Both the position numbers and the translations under genes were made by a program. From Caldilineaceae bacterium (lineage in GTDB: Bacteria; Chloroflexota; Anaerolineae; Caldilineales; Caldilineaceae), in assembly GCA_019637685.1 (NCBI GenBank), contig JAHBVF010000002.1, positions 186,001 to 250,000 on the forward strand: a DNA stretch of 64,000 bases, read 5' to 3'. Shown here one piece after another: positions 42,570 through 50,946 of the stretch. The notes under the pieces were generated by a model. The model did no database searches and was not told where the DNA came from. It saw nothing but the letters and a program-made list of their open reading frames with translations. The first letter of the stretch is position 1. Each line of letters begins with the position of its first letter.

Positions 42570-42609
42570 GGAACTGTGTGTTGTGCAGTGCGTATTCCGT
42601 CGGGTTTGT

Positions 42610-42670
42610 GAAACGTGAGGCGTAAACGTGAGATCGTTCGGACTTTTTTACGTTTCACGCCTCACGTTTC
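42610..42670. repeat. GTGAAACGTGA palindrome family, copy 3
   Basis: GAAACGTGAGGCGTAAACGT (42610-42629) pairs with its complement in 42650-42670 with one unpaired base, around an AT-rich centre ending TTTTTT. Between a dioxygenase and the AEC transporter on the same strand; a terminator role is likely. Confidence 0.8.
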
Positions 42671-42699
42671 TTTCTGTCCAACCGATATAGGAGTCGCCG

Positions 42700-43605
42700 A
42701 TGCTTCCCGAACTCGCCGCTATCTTTCTGAATGTTGTCACTCCCGTCTTCGCGCTTGTCCTCATCGGCGCGCTGGCGGGCCGCTGGCTGGACCTGGAGAC
42801 CCGCACCCTCACCCGCTTCGCCTATTTTCTGCTGACCCCGGCCTTCGTCTTCAATATCATCGGCAAAGCGGATATTTCCGCCGCGCTGGCCCTGCGGATG
42901 ATCGGCTTCATTGCTGTTGTGGAAATCGGGCTGGCCCTGCTGGGCTTTGTCGTGGCTCGGCTGCTGCGCCGTCCCCGCAAGCTGGTGGGCGCGTATGTTC
43001 TCATCGCGGTCTTTGGCAATGTGGGCAATTTTGGCCTGCCCCTCATCGAATTTCGCCTGGGACCAGACGCGCTCATTCCCGCGACTGTCTATTTTGTGTC
43101 GGTTTCGATGATTGCCTTTACGATTGGCGTGGCCGCGGCCACTGGCAGCCAGGGCAGCAAACTCAACGCCCTCTTCTCTGTCCTCAAAACCCCCGCCATT
43201 ATCGCTCTGCCCTTTGCCCTGCTCTTCAATGCCACCGGCGGACCGCCCCTCTTTCTGGAGCGGATCGCCGGGCTGTTGGGCAGCGCGATGGTCCCCACAA
43301 TGCTGGTGACATTGGGGGTGCAGTTGGCCCAAATGAAAAACTTTCACTTTTCCGCGGATATGTTCATTGCCAGCGGGGTGCGGCTGTTGGGCGGGCCGCT
43401 GCTGGCACTTTTATTGGTCATTCCCTTTGGGCTGACCGGGTTGGAACGGGGCGCGGGGATATTGCAGGCATCCATGCCTTCGGCGGTGTTGGCATCGATC
43501 ATCGCGCTGGAACACGACCTGCTACCCGACTTCGTGACGCCGACTGTGCTGCTCTCCACACTGCTCAGTCTGGTCACGCTGACAGGACTGATGGTTGTGA
43601 TGTAG
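42700..43605 (+). CDS. AEC family transporter (auxin efflux carrier-like)
   Basis: A 301-residue membrane protein with about ten helices in two halves separated by a soluble loop around residues 145-165. Motifs include FAYFLLTPAFVFNIIGKAD, AVFGNVGNFGLPLIEF and the second-half PTMLVTLGVQLAQM, which are typical of the AEC (membrane transport protein) family that moves malate and other small acids. Substrate is unknown. The start ATG is preceded by TAGGAG. Confidence 0.9.
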   Translation: MLPELAAIFLNVVTPVFALVLIGALAGRWLDLETRTLTRFAYFLLTPAFVFNIIGKADISAALALRMIGFIAVVEIGLALLGFVVARLLRRPRKLVGAYVLIAVFGNVGNFGLPLIEFRLGPDALIPATVYFVSVSMIAFTIGVAAATGSQGSKLNALFSVLKTPAIIALPFALLFNATGGPPLFLERIAGLLGSAMVPTMLVTLGVQLAQMKNFHFSADMFIASGVRLLGGPLLALLLVIPFGLTGLERGAGILQASMPSAVLASIIALEHDLLPDFVTPTVLLSTLLSLVTLTGLMVVM

Positions 43606-43995
43606 TTATGCCGGAACCACTTCTGTTGACGAGGCTGCTTTGAGCAGTTTTCCGTAACGCTCGCAAAAGAAGCGAATACACTCCGGCGCGATGTCAATTG
43701 CAGTTTCATCGTATGTGCCAGTGTCTGGATTGAGCCAATTCAGTGTATAGTCGCCGGATACCAGTTCAAAGCGTTTCTGATCGCGCAGGGCTGCAAAGAT
43801 GCCGCCAGGATTCTCGTCAACAAATAGAGGCCGGAAATCCAATTCGTAGATTGAGACATCCAATTCTTCTTCAAACCAGAGACGCAATACGAAGTCCTGG
43901 ATGTGTTCGGCTTTGAGCAGCCCCCGTTCTTGTCTGTCTTTCCAGCGATTTTCATCACTGGCTGCGTCCTGCCATTCCTGCCAAAGACTCTTCAT
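43606..43995 (-). CDS. DUF2442-like protein
   Basis: A 129-residue soluble protein. Residues about 30-110 (HIQDFVLRLWFEEELDVSIY to ETAIDIAPECIRFF) follow the DUF2442 layout of strands and the final D-I-x-P-E-x-(L/I) motif. The gene for a DUF4160 protein lies 4 bases upstream, a common pairing of unknown function sometimes compared with toxin-antitoxin systems. It ends 1 base after the convergent AEC gene. Confidence 0.65.
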   Translation of the reverse strand: MKSLWQEWQDAASDENRWKDRQERGLLKAEHIQDFVLRLWFEEELDVSIYELDFRPLFVDENPGGIFAALRDQKRFELVSGDYTLNWLNPDTGTYDETAIDIAPECIRFFCERYGKLLKAASSTEVVPA

Positions 43996-43999
43996 TAGG

Positions 44000-44272
44000 T
44001 TACCCTACAATTTGAATTGGCTGCCCTGCACGGGCATTTTTCCACTGTTCAAGTAATTCATCCTCGTGGGCAGCCACCCAGACTTCAACTAGGGAGCGCA
44101 ATGCACTTGGCAAAGGTTTGCCTGGCCGCATCCAAGCGCGGCTTCTAATCTCAATTCGATAACTGCGTACATCTGCACTGTATTTCACGTGAACGTGGGG
44201 CGGCGCGTGATCGTTGTAATACATCAAAATCACTAGCGCGCCGCGTTTAAACGGATGAGATACAGGCGGCAT
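44000..44272 (-). CDS. DUF4160 family protein
   Basis: A 90-residue protein starting MPPVSHPFKRGALVILMYYN with DHAPPHVHVKYSADVRSYRI, the DHxPPHxHV signature of DUF4160. Its second half is a helical region with WVAAHEDELLEQW. I chose the ATG at 44272, since the extra upstream codons are not conserved in style. It is 4 bases upstream of the DUF2442-like gene. Function unknown; a small nucleic-acid-linked or toxin-like role is only conjecture. Confidence 0.85.
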   Translation of the reverse strand: MPPVSHPFKRGALVILMYYNDHAPPHVHVKYSADVRSYRIEIRSRAWMRPGKPLPSALRSLVEVWVAAHEDELLEQWKNARAGQPIQIVG

Positions 44273-44322
44273 AGACCATCTCCACAAAAAGTATATCCGA
44301 CAGTTATCAGTCCGTCAACGCT

Positions 44323-45087
44323 CTACCCACCTGTAAAATTGGGTGGCCGTCGTTCCCGAAAGGCCGCCACGCCCTCCTGCGCGTCTTCCGTGTACGAAGC
44401 CAGAGTGCCCGCCAGCGCCTCCAGCGACGCCATTTCCCCGCCGTCGATGAGTTGCTTTGTCAGTTGCACAGCCACCGGGCCGTTGGCGGCGATCTCTCCG
44501 GCCAGAGCCTGCGCCCGCTCCATCAGTTCTTCCCCGGCCATCACTTCGTTGACCAGCCCCCAGTTTTCCGCCACACTCGCATCCACCCGTGCCCCGCTGA
44601 AGATCATCTGCTTGGCCCGACTTTTGCCGATGAGGTCAGGCAGGCGCTGGGTTCCGCCCCAGCCGGGAATGATGCCCAGTTTCACCTCTGGGAAGGAGAG
44701 TTGCACGCCCGCGGCGGCCAGGCGCAGATCCGCGGCCAGGGCCAGTTCCAGCCCGCCGCCGAAGGTATAGCCATTGAGGACAGCGATCAGCGGCTGGGGC
44801 AGGCGCGCGTAGCGCTCGAAGATGCGGTGGCCGTCCCGAATCCAGCGGCGGCCCATCTCCAGGGGAGAGAGGCTGCTCCACTCGAAGATGTCCGCGCCCA
44901 CGCAGAAAGCCTTGCCCGTGCCCGTGAGCAGCACAACCCGCACGTCGTTGGCCCGGTCCAGTTCGTCGGCAATGGCGTCCAACCGAGCCAGCATCTCCCC
45001 ATTCAGCGCGTTGAGTTTGTCGGGCCGGTTGAGGGTGACAGTAGCGATGGAATCAGTAATGGCGAGGTGGACGAGTGGAGTGGACAT
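44323..45087 (-). CDS. Enoyl-CoA hydratase/isomerase family (crotonase) protein
   Basis: A 254-residue crotonase. Oxyanion-hole segments are GKAFCVGADIFEW and YTFGGGLELALAADLRLAA; the catalytic acid region is SFPEVKLGIIPGWGGTQRL. The Glu in PEVKLG fits hydratase activity in beta-oxidation. The ATG at 45087 lies well within a longer open frame with no support upstream (extra 66 codons without family match). No other beta-oxidation genes adjoin. Confidence 0.9.
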   Translation of the reverse strand: MSTPLVHLAITDSIATVTLNRPDKLNALNGEMLARLDAIADELDRANDVRVVLLTGTGKAFCVGADIFEWSSLSPLEMGRRWIRDGHRIFERYARLPQPLIAVLNGYTFGGGLELALAADLRLAAAGVQLSFPEVKLGIIPGWGGTQRLPDLIGKSRAKQMIFSGARVDASVAENWGLVNEVMAGEELMERAQALAGEIAANGPVAVQLTKQLIDGGEMASLEALAGTLASYTEDAQEGVAAFRERRPPNFTGG

Positions 45088-45140
45088 AGGAAAGCCTTTG
45101 CGATTATAGGATGATGAGAGTTCTGTATACAAACAGTTGC

Positions 45141-46352
45141 TCATATCAGACCGAACACTCGGCGCAGATAATCGTTCAGAAAGCGGCCTTTTGGGTCCAG
45201 TTCTTGCCGCACAGCCTGAAAATCGTCCCAGCGTGGGTAAAGCGCGGCAAAGTCGGCGGCGGTGTGGCTGTGGAGTTTGCCCCAATGGGGACGCCCCCGG
45301 TAGCGGTGGAAGATCGTCTCGGCGTCGGCGAAAAAGTCGGCGTAGGGCAGGTCAACCGCCTGGTGAACAGAGATAGTCACGCTATGCCGACGGTAGGCCG
45401 GGCTGAGCCAGCTATCGTCGGCGGCCAGAGTGCGGTATTCCACAGGCCACTGGACAGCCGGGTGATGCTCCTGCATCAGCGCCCGGATTTCGTGCATACA
45501 GGCCGGGCCATCTGCCGCGGGGACGGCGAACTCCATCTCGACGAAGCGGTTGTTGCGTTCCGACGGGAAGATGCGGTAGCTCCAGTCCACCCGCTCCGGT
45601 CCGATGTAGCGGCGTAGCCTTTCCGACAAAGCGGGCGGGTTTTCCGAAGCCTGCCCGCTTTCAGACTCCACCGGCTGCAAGGCTTTGCACGCGGCCACAT
45701 CCTCGCGGGGAACCCAGAAAAATTCAAAGTGTCGGGTGGCAGCGATGCGTTCGTCCAGCCGGGCCATACAGTCGGCGAAAGGCTCGGCCCAGGTGCGTTC
45801 GTGCAAGCGATAGACAGGCAGACAGCGCAATGTGGCCTGGGTGATGACGCCCAGGCTGCCCAGACTCACCTGCGCCGCGCTGAAAAGTGCAGGCTGATCC
45901 GTGCCATTGATGTCCAAAGTCTGGCCTGCTGCCGTCACCAACCGCAGCCCAACCACCTGTGAACTCAAATTCCCCAGCGTCGGCCCAGTGCCGTGGGTTC
46001 CGGTGGCGGTGGCTCCGGCCACACTTTGCCGGTCGATGTCCCCCATATTTTCCAGGGCCAGACCCGCGGCCCGCAACGGTTCACCCAGCGCGTGGAGTTT
46101 CGTCCCTGCCCAGACAGTCGCTCGCCCGGTGGAAGAGTCCGCCGCAATAACGCCCTGTAATCCATCCAGGCTGAGGAGCAGACCGTCGGTGGCGCAGAGG
46201 GGCTGGAAGGAGTGTCCACTGCCCACAACGCGCACGGGTCGCCCAGCGTAGGCGGTTTTCTGTATCAGCCCAGCCAATTCCGCTTCGTTGCCAGGATGGG
46301 CGATTTGTTGGGGCGTAGCGGTGACGTTGCCCGCCCAGTTCTGCCATTCCAT
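45141..46352 (-). CDS. D-arabinono-1,4-lactone oxidase family FAD oxidase
   Basis: A 403-residue FAD-linked oxidase of the sugar-lactone/alditol oxidase group. GSGHSFQP carries His47, the usual covalent FAD site; NMGDIDRQSVAGATATGTHG binds FAD; the ALO C-terminal domain ends with PHWGKLHSHTAADFAALYPRW and DPKGRFLNDYL. Compared with the homologue at 14543-15811 it is less AldO-like (no GPWHERLPHF), so L-gulonolactone or arabinonolactone oxidation is more likely. Cytoplasmic; substrate unproven. Confidence 0.87.
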   Translation of the reverse strand: MEWQNWAGNVTATPQQIAHPGNEAELAGLIQKTAYAGRPVRVVGSGHSFQPLCATDGLLLSLDGLQGVIAADSSTGRATVWAGTKLHALGEPLRAAGLALENMGDIDRQSVAGATATGTHGTGPTLGNLSSQVVGLRLVTAAGQTLDINGTDQPALFSAAQVSLGSLGVITQATLRCLPVYRLHERTWAEPFADCMARLDERIAATRHFEFFWVPREDVAACKALQPVESESGQASENPPALSERLRRYIGPERVDWSYRIFPSERNNRFVEMEFAVPAADGPACMHEIRALMQEHHPAVQWPVEYRTLAADDSWLSPAYRRHSVTISVHQAVDLPYADFFADAETIFHRYRGRPHWGKLHSHTAADFAALYPRWDDFQAVRQELDPKGRFLNDYLRRVFGLI

Positions 46353-46423
46353 TCAATGACTCCAATGAAAAGAACCGGGTTTTCGCAGAAGCAATGGAAC
46401 GCTACATCGAAAATATAGTCGAG

Positions 46424-46780
46424 TTACAAAAGATCACGACTGACAAGCAACGTTTCGACCATGGCCAAGAATTCAAAAAACGGTCTTGGCCCCACATCCT
46501 CCGTTACAGGCTGGTGTTCAGTGGCACTTCCAAATGGGTGGATATGCCATTGGTCGCGTTCACGATCCATACCAAACACCCGTTCACCGTGTTCGACTAG
46601 GGCAAAGAAGAGCGAATTTGTTCGCTGACCGCAGAAAAGTTGGATAAAAAGACCTGGACGGATGTGCAGACGCAACGAGAGGGATATATCCGTATGTTCC
46701 CTCTCTTCCACTGTCTGAAGGAACCATATTCTTTCAAGGGCGTCATATGCCTCAAAACGGAGTTCCTCGATGCTATTCAT
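46424..46780 (-). CDS. Toxin-like small protein (TumE/DUF6516-like), partner of upstream gene
   Basis: A 118-residue protein whose middle (ISLSLRLHIRPGLFIQLFCG, then SLFFALVEHGERVFGMDRER and QWHIHPFG) weakly resembles TumE/DUF6516-type toxins, which have a beta-sheet core and a C-terminal His-rich end. It overlaps the upstream gene by 8 bases, which suggests translational coupling like a two-gene addiction module. The family match is by eye only. Confidence 0.5.
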   Translation of the reverse strand: MNSIEELRFEAYDALERIWFLQTVEEREHTDISLSLRLHIRPGLFIQLFCGQRTNSLFFALVEHGERVFGMDRERDQWHIHPFGSATEHQPVTEDVGPRPFFEFLAMVETLLVSRDLL

Positions 46781-47096
46781 TCAGGAGCATTTGGATTTCG
46801 TTGAGCTTGCGCGCCATCGTCTGTAATCCCCCGATGGAAGTCTCCCATTCCATCGCATCCTGCTCAACCTCCCAAGAATAGTTGTTTTCTTTCACGATCC
46901 CTCGGCTGAAGAATTCGTCGAAATTCATCCCATATTTTTGAGACAATTCCTGATCCCGCCGCCGGTAGCGCGCTGTTTCTCGTAAATACTCGCCTTGCAA
47001 CAATCGCCGAATCTTGGCATCGGTATTGGGGGCATCCAATACTGATTCCGCCAACAGTTCTCGTGTTCGTTCACGTATTTCGACATTGACAAGCAT
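46773..47096 (-). CDS. Antitoxin-like helical protein, partner of downstream gene
   Basis: A 107-residue, highly charged helical protein starting MLVNVEIRERTRELLAES, with YLRETARYRRRDQELSQKYG and NYSWEVEQDAMEWETSIG. The (F/Y)xxKYGM and YSWEVExDxxEWE motifs resemble antitoxins that accompany DUF6516-type toxins. ATG with AGGAGG upstream. It is first in the pair and overlaps the next gene by 8 bases, the usual antitoxin-first order. Assigned by pattern and context. Confidence 0.55.
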   Translation of the reverse strand: MLVNVEIRERTRELLAESVLDAPNTDAKIRRLLQGEYLRETARYRRRDQELSQKYGMNFDEFFSRGIVKENNYSWEVEQDAMEWETSIGGLQTMARKLNEIQMLLNE

Positions 47097-47209
47097 ATCC
47101 TTGCCTCCTATCCAATAGCCTGACTTCCGCACAACTTTCTCCCATTTTCCCACAAGGGGAAAGATGTGTCAACGCTTTTGGCAGAACAGGGAAACTACAA
47201 ATGACACTC

Positions 47210-48427
47210 CTATTTTTCGTGCGCGGGTTGTTTCTGTCGCCAGCGCACCAGCCCTATCGCCGGTATAACCACAAGCAGCGAGACGATTCCGCCCAACCAG
47301 TAGGGCAGGGTCGGGCTGATCTGGAAAAACAATCCGCCCAGAGCAGTGCTAAAAATGGTGGATAGATTGATGGCCGACTGGTAGAGACCCAGCACACCGC
47401 CCCGCTCCTGATCGTCCACAGTGGTTGTGGCCAGAGATTGGAGCGGCGGCATCATAATGCCAATGCCGACAGCAAAGAAGATCGAACCGAAGGGGCCAAG
47501 CCAGGGCGATGTGATTACGGCGAAGATAAAACTGCCCAGCGCGCGCAAGGCTGTGCCGGCCACCACCAGCCATGTTTCCGGATAGCGCTTGAGCAGACGG
47601 CGCAGGAGCCACGTCTGGGTGAAAAACTGGGCTGCACCCACCGCAGCCAACAGCAGCCCGACACCGATGTTTGTGGCGTCTTCGCTGTAATTCTGAAAAA
47701 GCACGGCCTCGCCATAGAGGGCAAAAGTCGATTGGAGCATCCCCAGCGAGAATTGCCCCACAAAAGCGATACCCAACACCGCCAACAGCGGGCCGTTGCG
47801 CAGGACAGCCCGGGGTGTGATGGACCCGCCCCGCCGCTGCCGCGCGGCAATGCGCTGCTCCGGTGTCAGCGTCTCATCCAGCAGACGCCAGGTCATTATC
47901 ACCACAACCAGCGCGGCCAGCGCGGCCAGCAGAAAGGGAACGCGGATGCCATAGGCCGCGGCCAACACACCGCCCAAAGCCGGGCCAAACATAAACCCCA
48001 GCCCAAAGGCGGCGAAGATATAGCCCAGGGATTCGGTGCGCCTCTCCCGAGGCGTCACATCGGTGATATAGGCTTGGGCCACAATAATATTGCCGCCGGT
48101 GATACCGTCCAGAATGCGGGCGACAAAGAGCCAGGCAGTGTTGGGCGCAAAGGCAATCATCACAAAGCTGAGAACTGTGCCGATCTGGCTGATGACCAAC
48201 ACAGGGATCCGTCCATAGCGATCGGAAAGTTGTCCCAAATAGGGGCCGACCAGAAATTGGGCGGCGAAAAAGGACGAGACCAGCAGCGCAATCGTCTGGG
48301 GCGACATATGGAACTGGCGCTGGGCATAGAGGGGCAGGATGGGCAGGATCAGCGACGATCCCAGCATATTGACAAAGACGATAAGCAGGACCGTCAGCAG
48401 GCGGCGGTCAATGGAGCCAAGTTTCAT
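47210..48427 (-). CDS. MFS transporter, TetA-like drug exporter
   Basis: A 405-residue major facilitator with 12 helices. The helix 2-3 loop has GQLSDRYGRIPVL (MFS motif A) and helix 5 has FGLGFMFGPALGG (motif C of drug/H+ antiporters). The second half has PLQSLATTTVDDQERGGVLG. These are features of the TetA/DHA1 group. ATG overlaps the upstream DUF5519 gene stop by 4 bases. The exported compound cannot be predicted. There is no linked tetR-type regulator. Confidence 0.9.
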   Translation of the reverse strand: MKLGSIDRRLLTVLLIVFVNMLGSSLILPILPLYAQRQFHMSPQTIALLVSSFFAAQFLVGPYLGQLSDRYGRIPVLVISQIGTVLSFVMIAFAPNTAWLFVARILDGITGGNIIVAQAYITDVTPRERRTESLGYIFAAFGLGFMFGPALGGVLAAAYGIRVPFLLAALAALVVVIMTWRLLDETLTPEQRIAARQRRGGSITPRAVLRNGPLLAVLGIAFVGQFSLGMLQSTFALYGEAVLFQNYSEDATNIGVGLLLAAVGAAQFFTQTWLLRRLLKRYPETWLVVAGTALRALGSFIFAVITSPWLGPFGSIFFAVGIGIMMPPLQSLATTTVDDQERGGVLGLYQSAINLSTIFSTALGGLFFQISPTLPYWLGGIVSLLVVIPAIGLVRWRQKQPAHEK

Positions 48428-48864
48428 GGCGTTTCTTTCTGGCTGGCTGAAGGGGGATGGGGCAGCCCGCGCTTGCTGCGCTGCTTCAGGGCAATCGCAT
48501 AGGATCGGCGCAGCAACGCAATCGCGGTTTCCACATCGCCGGGTTGACGCAGATAGCGGCTGATCCATCCGCTCTTGGGCAGAATGTGATGGGGGGCTGC
48601 CAGGCCGGCCGCCACAACTTCATCCCGCACTTTGCGGGGAAAGGGAATATCCACCAGCCAATCCCCGTGGATGTGGCCGATCTCCCGTCGGCCCAGGCCA
48701 AACTCCACACCGCCGAAGCGATGGGGACGCGCTGTCACGCCCTCCCAGGCCAGCACCGCCTGGAGAATTGCGGCTTGTGCTCCGGCCATTTGGGGGTATC
48801 GCCATCCGGCCACCCACCATATCAGATTCCAAAAGGGCTGGGCCAACAGAATCAGGCGATCCAT
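48424..48864 (-). CDS. Luciferase family (DUF5519) protein
   Basis: A 146-residue protein with HRFGGVEFGLGRREIGHIHG, DWLVDIPFPRKVRDEVV and HHILPKSGWISRYLRQPGD, the conserved blocks of the 'luciferase domain' DUF5519 family. The clustered His and Gly residues suggest a small ligand or metal site, but the function is unknown. It overlaps the MFS gene by 4 bases and lies 3 bases after the next upstream gene, so this is one operon. Confidence 0.85.
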   Translation of the reverse strand: MDRLILLAQPFWNLIWWVAGWRYPQMAGAQAAILQAVLAWEGVTARPHRFGGVEFGLGRREIGHIHGDWLVDIPFPRKVRDEVVAAGLAAPHHILPKSGWISRYLRQPGDVETAIALLRRSYAIALKQRSKRGLPHPPSASQKETP

Positions 48865-48867
48865 TTT

Positions 48868-49095
48868 TTAGCGAAAAGAGGTAAGCAAAAAGGCGAGGAG
48901 AATCAGAAGCAGGGGAAAGGCAACCGCCGTCAACGCCAGCCAACCGGTATGAAAGCTCGGCTCCCAGCGCTCGGCCAGATGACCGGCCCAATCCAGCCGA
49001 TGGGCTATCTTCTGCCACCAGTCGGGCAGGCGGATCAATCCGCGGATTTGGGGCTGACGTGTGTTCTTCTGTTTCGTACGTTTGGATCGACTCAT
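48868..49095 (-). CDS. Small single-pass membrane protein
   Basis: A 75-residue protein with a basic N-terminus (MSRSKRTKQKNTRQPQIRG) and a C-terminal membrane helix (WLALTAVAFPLLLILLAFLL). It sits 6 bases downstream of the LysM protein gene and 3 bases before the DUF5519 gene, so it is in the same operon. No family recognised. Confidence 0.6.
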   Translation of the reverse strand: MSRSKRTKQKNTRQPQIRGLIRLPDWWQKIAHRLDWAGHLAERWEPSFHTGWLALTAVAFPLLLILLAFLLTSFR

Positions 49096-49101
49096 CTGAC
49101 A

Positions 49102-50358
49102 CTACCGTTCCGGAACCTGAAGTTCCATACCCACATCCAGCAAAACCGAATTGCCCAGAAGTTCTTGATTGGCGGCATACACGTCTTCCCAGCGGGTTCC
49201 ATCGCCATACAGATAATAGGCAATCGTCCACAGGGTATCTCCGTCGGCCACAATGTAGACTTCGGGCAGACGCACCACCAGATCGATGGCGTTTACCTCC
49301 GCGACGCCCGGCATTGCAGCCGCCAATTCCACCAATTCCAGCCGCTGGGAGGTCAAAGAGACCACACCGCTCAAGCTCAGGAGGCCATCTTTCAGCGTCG
49401 CCTGGACAGGCAGCGCTGCCAAATCGCCCCGCTCTGCCTGGGCCAGATAACCGGCCAGGTTCACCTGTGTGGCCGCGGCTGTGGCCACCGCGGCCACCAG
49501 CGCCGCGTTCCCGGCTGCGATGGGTTCGGGTTCGGCTGCCATGGGCAGAAGGGGCGTGGCCGTGGGCAAAGGTGGCGTGGGCAAAGGTGGTGTGGCCGTG
49601 GGCAGGGGTGTCGGCGCTTCGGTTGGGACGGCTGTCGGCTCGGCTGGTTGTGGAGAGGCCACCACAGCCGCGTTGGATTGGGCGGTAGCTGCGTTGTCAA
49701 TGGCTGGTGGGACAACGGCTGTGATTGGCGGGATCGCGTCCTGCTGGGCAACGGCGGGCACATTGGGGCGCGATGTCAGAAGGGCTATGCCCTGGGCCAG
49801 GGGCTGGCGAAGCAGCGTGGCCATCAATGCCAACACCACCAGCGGAATCGCCACCCGCCAGAAACGCCGCAGGGAGGTCCGGCGGGGACGCAGGGGTGAG
49901 CTGAGGGTAGGCGGCACAGAGTAAAATTCGGGAGAAAGCTGGCGCGCGGCCTTGCCCGCGTGCGCGGGTGGGCTGAACTCTTTTTGCGACTGGCGCACAG
50001 CCCGCTGCTTTTGCTGGTGGGAACGCAACAGCCATTCCCCTTCGGATCGCAGGGGATCATCCACAGGAATCGCGGCCACGTGACGGAGCATTCCGTCGTA
50101 TTCGCCCTGTTTGCGGTGGATCAGTGCAGCCAGCAGGTGGAGTTCGGAGGCATTGACAGCAGAAAGGCCCTGAGCCAGAATCGACAGCGCGCGGTCGTGA
50201 TCGCCCGCCAATGTCTCCTCGGACGCTTGCTGATAGCATTCGCGCACATATTCCAGCGCACGCAAATAACTGCCCAATTCTGTTCCGCAAGAGGGGCAGT
50301 TGGGTTCCTCGGCTGAAATGTAGATCGCAGAGCCGCAGTCGTGGCAGGTCAGGCGCAT
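49102..50358 (-). CDS. Zinc-ribbon, BON and LysM domain membrane protein
   Basis: A 418-residue protein. The N-terminus is a zinc ribbon (Cys5, Cys8, Cys21, Cys24), followed by a helical TPR-like part (YVRECYQQASEETLAGDHDR), one membrane helix near 170-190 (FWRVAIPLVVLALMATLL), a Pro/Thr/Ala-rich linker with PT repeats, a BON-like domain (VQATLKDGLLSLSGVVSLTS to VNAIDLVVRL) and a C-terminal LysM (YIVADGDTLWTIAYYLYGDG). So a cytoplasmic zinc ribbon is joined to an outside peptidoglycan-binding end. I chose the ATG at 50358 before the zinc ribbon. Confidence 0.83.
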   Translation of the reverse strand: MRLTCHDCGSAIYISAEEPNCPSCGTELGSYLRALEYVRECYQQASEETLAGDHDRALSILAQGLSAVNASELHLLAALIHRKQGEYDGMLRHVAAIPVDDPLRSEGEWLLRSHQQKQRAVRQSQKEFSPPAHAGKAARQLSPEFYSVPPTLSSPLRPRRTSLRRFWRVAIPLVVLALMATLLRQPLAQGIALLTSRPNVPAVAQQDAIPPITAVVPPAIDNAATAQSNAAVVASPQPAEPTAVPTEAPTPLPTATPPLPTPPLPTATPLLPMAAEPEPIAAGNAALVAAVATAAATQVNLAGYLAQAERGDLAALPVQATLKDGLLSLSGVVSLTSQRLELVELAAAMPGVAEVNAIDLVVRLPEVYIVADGDTLWTIAYYLYGDGTRWEDVYAANQELLGNSVLLDVGMELQVPER

Positions 50359-50523
50359 GGGTTTTGCTGCCGCCGGTGGAAAAACAGGTGGGTAACCGAA
50401 TACGTCCAGTCTATCACGGGCCGGATAGCCACGCAAACAGGCGGCGGATTCCGAATGGATTGTAGCCGGAGGGCTATGGATGGCGTTGAAAACGTCAAAG
50501 CGCTTGGCGAAAGGCGCAGATCG

Positions 50524-50560
50524 AAAAAGGATGCCGGGAAAATCTATCCCGACACCCTTT
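50524..50560 (-). terminator. Minus-strand terminator with G-U pairs
   Basis: On the minus-strand RNA, AAAGGGTGTCGGGA pairs with TCCCGGCATCCTTT using two G-U pairs and is followed by a T run. The mirror on the plus strand would have A-C mismatches, so the strand is minus. It lies 44 bases past the end of the small gene at 50604. Confidence 0.6.
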
Positions 50561-50603
50561 CTGCTCGCGCAGGTGTCCGATCTCAACAAACCGCCTGGTC
50601 GTG

Positions 50604-50813
50604 CTAGGCGGCCACACGCATAATTATCACAATCAAGAGCACCACCGCGGAATCGATCAAAAACCACATAGACGGGGTCTGCCCCAACAACCCCGGCTTT
50701 TCTGCTGGCTCCGAAGCCGGGTGGGTCGCCACCTCTTCGATCTCTTCCATCGCTTCTTCAAGCGTCTCTTCAACCATATCTTCGACCATTTTGACGGTCT
50801 CTTGTTCAGCCAT
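50604..50813 (-). CDS. Small acidic tail-anchored protein
   Basis: A 69-residue protein. The N-terminal two thirds is very acidic and helical (MVEDMVEETLEEAMEEIEEV), followed by a Pro-rich turn and a C-terminal membrane helix (MWFLIDSAVVLLIVIIM). No family. ATG with AGGAGA upstream. It is transcribed away from the aldo-keto reductase gene. Confidence 0.65.
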   Translation of the reverse strand: MAEQETVKMVEDMVEETLEEAMEEIEEVATHPASEPAEKPGLLGQTPSMWFLIDSAVVLLIVIIMRVAA

Positions 50814-50878
50814 TGGTATTTCTCCTTTTGAATGGGTACATCAAATGGGTCGTCAATAGATATGGGAATATGATACAG

Positions 50879-50884
50879 TATAAT
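50879..50884 (+). promoter_or_regulatory. Possible -10 element for the aldo-keto reductase gene
   Basis: TATAAT lies 63 bases before the ATG at 50947. No good -35 is found at 16-18 bases upstream. Low-confidence promoter. Confidence 0.3.
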
Positions 50885-50946
50885 CCCTGTTCCCGGTAAA
50901 TATGTGGGGCAGCATCCCCCAACAGCGAAAACGAAAGGAGTTTGGT

